From Apostichopus californicus (Eukaryota > Echinodermata > Holothuroidea > Aspidochirotida > Stichopodidae): a stretch of DNA of 20,278 bases. The notes beneath the pieces were generated by a model. The model did not search any database, was not told the DNA's origin, and saw only the letters and a program-made list of their open reading frames with translations. Below, piece after piece: positions 10,101-19,100 of this stretch. How positions within the stretch are numbered: position 1 is the first letter of the stretch; every line of letters begins with the position of its first letter. The translations under genes and the position numbers were made by a program. Location: assembly GCA_020650975.1 (NCBI GenBank), contig JAIPMN010014165.1, positions 1 to 20,278 on the forward strand, read 5' to 3'.

Positions 10101-13100
10101 TATAACAAATATAAACAAACAAATAAATAATGGTCAAGACACTGAAGGAGGTTTTTAGAAAGTTGTTTTCATCAAAATTACCTTTCTGAGGGGAGTACTG
10201 ACATTGTTCACTACACCAACCGACTTGAATCAAACCATCTGAGAAAAGTTCCATCTGCGAGGAGGAAAAACAGAAGAGACATTACCAAAGAGAATCTGGA
10301 AAGGGGTTAAGTTGAGGGACTGTTATTAAACATCTATTTAAGTAAATCAATTAAGAGGTGAGAGAGTGACCAAAGGGGTTCATTTTTATTGACCATCTTT
10401 AGTGGTAACTTAATACCCCCCTACTGCATGGGCTTACTCTAATCCCATCCTAGGGGTAGAGCTAAGGGTGCCAGAGTCTTGTCCTACAGAGGTAACATTT
10501 TTCTTTCTTTTTTGTGATATCATCAAGCAGATGCAGGAACCTAGCCTCATTGTGCTATAGTACAGTTATTTTAAGTAAAACATGTGTTCTATATCCACGA
10601 GAAATATGCCATAAAGATTAATAAAATCTCAACCTGTTAAAATTTTGTCTCTGTGTTTCTTTGTTTGATGGATTTCTTGTACGATTGATTTCTTAATCTT
10701 CAAGATAAATAATTGGCTAACACTATATTAATTAATTAATGAATGGATTTATCATCACTCAAAAGAGGCCTATAGTTGAAGCAAAAACACCTGGTCCTTA
10801 GCAAATGGTTGCTCGCTGTAGGAGCACCCCTGGTCCCCCCAACTTAATCGTTTCCCCGCTGCTCAAACCGATCATACCAGAGAGGTATACATTTGAAAGC
10901 TGGATGTCTTGAAAACTGGAATAGCTATAGAATCATTAAAATACCAGCACTCAAATGTTTTGTTCTTGAGACTATGAAATATCTAGTCTAAAACGTTTGC
11001 TTAGAGTCACCCTCAAAAAGCACTACTGTAAAATGCTGTAAACATATTTTAATAACAAGTAAACTTATCATGTAAATGCAACCAGCTGCTTTTCTGATTA
11101 GTTGTTTCAGCTTAGATGATTACTTTGATAAGCACCAAAACACTGAACAGAGTTAATGACTCACAAACAGTCATGAAGTAAACAGATCTACCTCACCTGG
11201 TAATACCAGCCCTTAGGATGGTCCGAAGGGGAAGGGCTGGACGGCTGGGGGACACCAACGGTAGCACGGACACTCTCAAACGTCCAGTTATAATTTAGTA
11301 CCTACAAATGATTCAAGCAACAACATAAAATTGATACAAAACAAGAAGACAAATCATGGCATGTGACACGCAAAGATAAACATAGTAAAGTCGAGGGTTG
11401 GCTGTATCAATGAAACGTCTAAACTAACATGGCATGTAACATGCAAAGATAAACATTGTAAAGTCTAGAGTTGGCTGTATCAATGAAACGTCTAAACTAA
11501 CATTCAGAACACTTCTACACAGCAAACCTATGAAGAGTCTAACAGTATCCTATTCCAGGCAAAGCAATCGATACTTCTGACAGGGTGGAGTTTGGTGTGA
11601 AAGGAATCTGGGTAGAAGATAAAGCCCTTTGGTTTTGCTCTATTTCTTACATACTAGGGAGTATTATGGTAAATTCATGATAGTAAGGACAATGTTATTC
11701 TTTTAAAGGATAGAGGTGATGAAGATCTAGCTGATTTTCCTCAGCTGTTTAGATCTATCCTATAGCTATGTGATTTCTTCGACGGTTTGACCAGATTTCC
11801 ACCATCACCATAAATAGAGAGAATTATATTTGTAAATTTTGGGAGAGTCAAACTGTCCAAAGCAATGAAAAATTTATTTATATAAATTCGGCTAAATGTG
11901 TGAAATAATGCACAAAAACGTCTCCAAATACAAAACTGTATTTCCTTGTTTCAAAGTGGCTATTTTTGCCACTTAAATTAAGGTTATGTACATTAAAGTT
12001 GTGATTTGACTTACGAACACTGCAACTACAATGTCTATCGGTGCAGCTATATATGTACGCAAATTAAGGGGACACGCAAAGTTACTAAACCACCAAACGC
12101 TTCTTTTTTTTGACCATTTGTTTTGTGATCCCACTATCTTTCACAACAAATTTTGTTCTCACTTGTCTGTTTATTTATATTGTGAAATATTTTAGTATTT
12201 TATTGTGAAAAAGAGAAAGAAATACAATAAAATGGTACATCCAAGGCTTACCTCTAAGTCATCAGTGCTCATGAACATCGTCCTTGTTACATCCTTACGA
12301 TCAAATCGCACCTTTGTATCAAACGCAGTGTCGTCGGTAGCGATTGTTTCGGACAAAAGCGTTATGGAATTTGCGATTGGGACCTAACATGAGGACAAAT
12401 GAAATATGTTAAGACAGGATTTAGGCAAATGGAAAATGTGTTGATATTATATTAAATTGAGTGATACTTTCTGGAAAGGTTTATGACTCAATATTTCTCA
12501 TATATAAATGTCATGTTTTTTATTTATCTATTTTTTTATTAAATTCCTTCACTGGAATGTCTAGGACATATCAAACATGAAATTGGGTGAGATTCTCAGT
12601 TTACACAGTATAACAGGTCCTATTGCACAATGCTGCTGGGCCCCATACAACAAATCTGCTGACTCAAATGGCCCTAAGCTGATAGGCTAGATAGCTCAGT
12701 TGGGATAGCACAGGAATTTTTATCTTGTCTTCACTGGTTTTCAATCCATTTCTTACCACAAGTTTCTTTTACTGCTCTCTTTCTCTCGCTCTCTAAATTT
12801 ATTTATTATTTAATTTGTAACATTGATTGTCATTTACCAAGTTTTATATCCAAATTATGCAGTACCTGTAATGCTTTTAAGTCATCCTTCGAGGTTAACA
12901 GATACGACCAAAGTGTATACACGGTCCCTGACCTACGTAGGCTATGAGCAAGTTCTTTATATTTTCCTGCAATGGAAACAGAAAACAGAAAGAAAGTCAG
13001 TATTTAGAATCTGATGCTCTTTTTCACCATATTATCCACATCTTTGTTAGATAATGTCCTTTCAGAATCTTCTTGTTTGTGAAGGATATACGCAAAGGAA

Positions 13101-16100
13101 ACGCAATCTTGTGCTCAAGGAAATATATTCGCTCCTTAGGATATATCCTTAAATCTAATCCTAACTGTGATGCGATGGTGTTTATGCATAGTTATTTCTG
13201 CAGGAGTGTAAAGTCGAATGCATAAATATTCATGAGGCTACTATAAAATTTAAAAAAAAACGTATTGCAAATCTGTACATCAACAGAGTACAGACAGGGT
13301 TGCCTGATGGTCTGAAATGACTAATTACAAATATGTTGGTGGACAACGGATACCATTATCAGAGGTTGCAGTACCAATAACCCAACAGTTATCACTGAAT
13401 TCCTGGACTGCAGACTGACCAAAAAGAGCATCGGACCATACAGCAGGGAGAAAAGAAAAAAAACTGCACCAGGGTTAGGACCATGCTGTCTGTAACACAG
13501 ATGGAGCCTCAAAATACAACAGGTTAATAGCAAACTTTACAGTGAGAATGGTTAATACCAAAGGCAATATTTAAGTATCACAATTGTTGCATTCTTGACT
13601 CAGGATCATTTGGAGAGGTAGTAACAGGCATGCTTGAGGAAGGCAATGGAAGGGATGAACGATTTTGTTAAAATTAAATTGCGGCCTTGCCTGAAATACT
13701 TACTCTCCATCTCTAATGCCTTAACCAATGTCTTAAAATGGAACTCCATTTACATGAAAATTGTCTCTAACTAGGTTAAGTGAAAAGGGTACTTTCCAAT
13801 TCTCCCCACCCAATCAAGGGGCTAGAAACCATACTTCTCCCCTGTGATAATGAACCATGAATATTCATTGCCTGATCACTCCCTTCCAGCCAGTTGGGAG
13901 AATTTTGCAATGCTAATACCACTCTACACTGTCACCTTGATATCATGCTTAAATGCACTCATACTGACAGTATGAACAGTTTCTATGAACCTACTGATAG
14001 AATCAGGATATTCATACCGTCAGTTACAAGTGCTTTGGAGTGGGACATGGAAGAACAGTTTATAGAAAAATTTAAAAAATGAATTTGGTGCTAACTCATT
14101 TGCTTATGTTAGCCCTCTCTTTAAGTACATTACTGCTATACTGCCTTTGAAAGATGGCTTGCAACCCAGTTCTTTACCATGCTCAAGTAATATTTCTTTT
14201 TTTTTCAAACTCACCGTCATTTTCACTGTGGTTCATTTTTCCACTTAATATTTTAGCAAGGCATGAAACGGCATTTTGAATGACGACTGATGTTGTCGGT
14301 CCTGTAGGGTTAGAATTATCTGCGAAAGAAAGAAAAAAAAAAAAAAAACCCCAAAAATCATTGTTAATACATTTTGATAAAAAGAGCATACTTTAAAAAA
14401 AAGTACATTTTTTTCTGGAAGTATCATCTAAATCTAGTAAAATGTACTTTTGAATAAACTTGCATTAACATAAAGCTTGATAATTTATGCATTGGTCAAC
14501 TAACAAGGAACATTTAACTTTGGAGGGAAAATGTAAAAACAACCAAATTGAACTAGTCATCAACATTCAAGAACTTCCTGCATTTACATTAGTAAAGTCA
14601 TGATACGCCATTACTTAAAGATTCCTTTTGAATTCATTTTGAATATTTTTTTATGCTGTTTGATAACTATGATTCCATAACAACGTAATCGATGCTCTTG
14701 ACTAATCACCATCATTTGGTGAAAATGACGGTGAAAATATTGAAAATATGGTGAAAATATTGGTGAAAATATTATATCTAAGGGGGTGTCCAAAATTTAT
14801 CAGTTACTACTTTATTTATACAAATTGCTGACAGTTGACCAGTTATACATACAAGTTTTCCATCAAGGACTTCAATGTGTGCAACTTAGTTACATGCAAC
14901 CTCTCAGAGTGTATAGGACTTTGTGCAGCTAAAAATCTGTGTGGTGATGCAACTTAATTGGAACTGAGCATACAGTGATGTCATGTATCGTACGATGCAG
15001 ATGTCTCTGTGCAGCTGTACAGATGGAACGTACACCCTGAAGAATGTAACTTGATCATGATACTTGATTCAATATGATGAATGGTGGATGTAGTGATGTC
15101 ATTTATCATAAAGTGCATAGGTCTGTGTGCAGCTGTACAGCTTCAACATGGACTGTAGGGAGTCTTTTGGGATAATGTTTTACTGAATATGACTAATGGT
15201 GGGTGCAGTGATGTCATTCATCGTGCAATTCATAGGTCTGTGTGCAGCCGTGCTCTTTACGGAATCTGTATTGAGAATGTTTTGAAACATTTATTTGCAG
15301 TAAATATAACAGCATTTATTGGGAACAGAACCAAATGGAACCACACAAGCCTTTTAACATGTAATATTCAAAGTTCAGTACCTCCTTTCCTGTTGTCATT
15401 CTTCAAAACTTCCACAGCAGAAGTGACGGCTTCTTCTATTAACCCAGATAGGCTATTGAGGCGAACAGCCTCGGCGGTTTCGCCTGCCTCTGGAGCGATG
15501 TAACCATCCTCTGGTATGACAGGGAGAGGACCATTAGTTGAGGATGAGGAAGCCTGACTTCTGTTGTCGGTGACATTTACACTGCCGTCATCCGTCCTCA
15601 AAGGTCTTGGTTCAGCACGGCTCTGTGGACGAGGTGGCAAGGAGCTGCGAGACGGAAAATGAGTTGGATAAATATTTCGTTGAGAGGTAGAAAAAATAAA
15701 AGCGGTTGATCAAATTGAAAGCGGAAAGACTATATTCATATTCCGTGTCCTGTGATTACCAATTGAATTAGATAAAAAGATTGACTTAAAAGGGTCAACA
15801 AACTTGCCATTACAAAAGAGTGAATGGTGTGGAAATGTCCATCTTTAAGAACAACTCTTCCACCTCTGATATAAAATGGGAAATAACTTCTAAGAAGAGA
15901 GGGACTTACAGAACATCTACTAAAATGTTCTGACAGGTTAAGTGTACTGTGTATATTTTTCTTCTCTCTTGTCAGGGTTTCATTAAGGATAGACAGTTAT
16001 GATGATCGTCACCATGGAAACAGCCAATTTACTTTATAACTGCTGCAAAACTGGGAGGACTTAGTACTTGCTGCAACACTGGGAGGACTTACTTTGTAAT

Positions 16101-19100
16101 TGTTGCAATACTGGGAGGACTTACTTTATAATTGCTGCAACACTGGGAGGACTTACTTTATAACCGCTACAACACTAGGAGGACTTACTTTATAGTTGCG
16201 GCAATACTGGGAGGACTTACTTTATAATTGCGACAACACTGGGAGGACTTACTTTATAATTGCTGCAACACTGGGAGGACTTACTTTATAATCGCTGCAA
16301 CACTGGGAGGACTTACTTTATAATTGCGACAACACTGGGAGGACTTACTTTATAATTGCTGCAACACTGGGAGGACTTACTTTATAATCGCTGCAACACT
16401 GGGAGGAACTGGAGCTACATCAATGTCAAAAACATCACCCTTAGGGCTCCCAGAGAGGTCTGTAACTAGGCGGTCCCTCTGATGGTTGATAAAGTTAACT
16501 AACACCAGGGGAGCTCCCAGTGAGATGAGATGGCTGCGACCAGATTCTGCAAGAATATTTAACAAGTCGTGACTTCTCTCGTCATAAAATTGCCTTGCCT
16601 TGTTGATACACAACAGCATGAAGGGATGCCCTGTCTCTCCCATGGAGACTCTATTAACAAAGACTTGTAAGACTAAAGATGTTACCTTTTGATACTTCTA
16701 TTAGAGATTATCTGTGATTGAAATTATTGCATACATAATTTCTTCTCCATGTAAATACAACAGCATATACTTCCATGGAATTATTTAGTGTTTCCAGTTT
16801 AGTACAAATGTTTTTGATGGCTCTGTACTTTATCTCCTATGAAATACTATGGTTCCTACGGTTATAAAAACCGAGATACATCTTGCCACTGTATAGCAGT
16901 ATGCCCCATTTTGCTATCAGATGCAGTGTAAATTATTTCCTGATGTTGTAAAAACACTGTTTTAGCTACTTCCGGATTTCAACCAGCCACAATTACAGAC
17001 AAGTTTTAAAGTTATTATAAAAAACTCAACTTCAAAGCATGGTCCTCAGGCCTAATACAGTTGTCAATACCCCTGCCTCTCCCCTACCCTCAGGTAAGGC
17101 TGGTATGAACTCAAATAATGTCATGAATTAAACTTCATGAAAGTGAAAATTTTCACCAGGCCAATGTAAACACTGCCAAATGAAATTTTAATATTCATTT
17201 TCAATCAGTACATAACTGATGTTGAATTTTGGGCAATGTCTTAAACTGATTTTCAAAGTAACTTATCTCTTGAATAAAGTGTTATACAGTTGGCAGACCA
17301 CTAAGTATGGTTGGGGGTGAGGGGTAAAGCAATGTAGATTGTTTGCTACAAATTGTTTTGGTTAAACCCTTCTGTAGGAAGGAAATTTGCCTCTTCAAGC
17401 TCTGTCCTACCAGTTACTCATCCATAATTTCTGAGAAGAGGTGGCCCAAGAGTCTAGTATAGGAAGATCCAGGAATTACTTCCCAAATAGCAGTCAACGA
17501 GGAAATGTGAATTAAATATAAGGATTCCAAATCACGAGGCATGCAAATTTTTTTTCGAAATGTCATTTTTCTTTGAGAAAAATATTACTTACAGCTAAGT
17601 AGAGCTCAGGAGAGAAGGCACAGTTCCCCTGCATCCGATTCCTGTATCTACCCTTGCATCTGATTCCTGTATCTACCCCTGCGTCCAATTCCTGTATCTA
17701 CCCCTGCGTCCCATTACTGTATCTACCCCTGCGTCCCATTCCTGTATCTACCACTGCATCCGATTCCTGTATCTACCCCTGCGTCCAATTCCTGTATCTA
17801 CCCCTGCTCAATACTGAGGTTACATTTTCTGTCTGTTTCATTTGGGGTGGGCAAGAAGCGTGACTACTTCTCTCAACCTACCCCCACCCCCCCATTCCAA
17901 TCCCCCCACTGGATATGACACTGTGTAAAAATGGAAGACATTTACACATTCTAGGCATTGCTGATACTCACCAAAGGTAGCCAGGGTGACAAGAACTCCA
18001 ATGATTGATTGCAACACTGTTAAACTATTAGATGAAGAATCTCTGGAACAGCAAAAGGGAGAACAGCAATGTTTAACAGACCAGGCAATGGTCACAATTG
18101 AACAAACTTTCTGTGGTTATTGCAAAAGGGAATTTTCAGATGGATATTAACTGGATATTTCTTTCCCACACGGTGTATATTCTTCATTAAACTCAACTGA
18201 CCAACATTTGCTCTTTTCATAAACTGCGATCTAGAAGAATAAGTGTTCCATCGTACCCAAAAGATGACAAACTTAACGACTACAATTGATTAAAAACCAT
18301 AACTAGAGCAAAAGTTTGGATACAGTGGTTCTCTGGAAAAACCATCTCCTTCCATGCATCTCAGGTGTTGAAACAATGAACCAGTTGGACTGAGTCACAA
18401 ATGACCTGCTGTTTTAAATGGGGGTATAAATGCTTAAACTCTTTGGGTTTAAAGTTAACTTCAAATTCTGCAAACCCATTCAAAGGATGACCGAAGGCAA
18501 AAATGGTCATTTTTGGGTTTTTTTTTTTACATTCCTGGTAAGTTTTTAATTGGCCTAAAGAGATAGGTAAAGTTTCCAGGTCCCTCTTCCTTGATAGAAC
18601 AGTCGAATATGGTATCACAAAATTGTGGAAAGAGAACACATTATAAAGAAATTTAAAGAGTTGTAGTGGCTTACTGAAGGGCCATCAGAAGGTTTGAAAC
18701 TGCCGTTGGTGAGGAGATGAAATTGTTCAGGTAATCTTCCAGACACAGTAAAACATTTAAAACTTCTAATGCTTTCTTCTTCAGAGGGCAACCGTCTTGA
18801 GAATATTTTTGATTCAGAGGATCCATGATTAATGGTAATATCTGAGCAAATGTTCTACGCTGAAAAAGTTCCTCTGCGGAAAACAAACATATGTACGTAT
18901 AAGTAAATTATTTAAAAAAAGAATAAAAAAGACATTCGTGACAAGTAACGCAAAATGGGAAGTCTCAATATGCTGCAGATAAAATATAACCATGATCTAA
19001 TCACTTAATTTACCCGGCATTATTACTTACTTCAATTATTAAAAAGTAACTGTCACTTTAGGTGAGTATTTTAGTCTGCAATAAATATAATGACTGTCAT

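Noticed and set aside
13894-14082. 62-codon plus-strand frame
   Set aside because: Some protein-like composition, but no splice or promoter context and no recognised family; length is compatible with chance.
16033-16412. CRISPR-like regular repeats
   Set aside because: The repeats are head-to-tail without spacers and the DNA is eukaryotic, so this is a minisatellite.
17592-17640. Extra exon between exons 3 and 4
   Set aside because: It is open in only one frame and ends in phase 0, while exon 4 requires phase 1. Direct joining of exon 3 to exon 4 is in phase.
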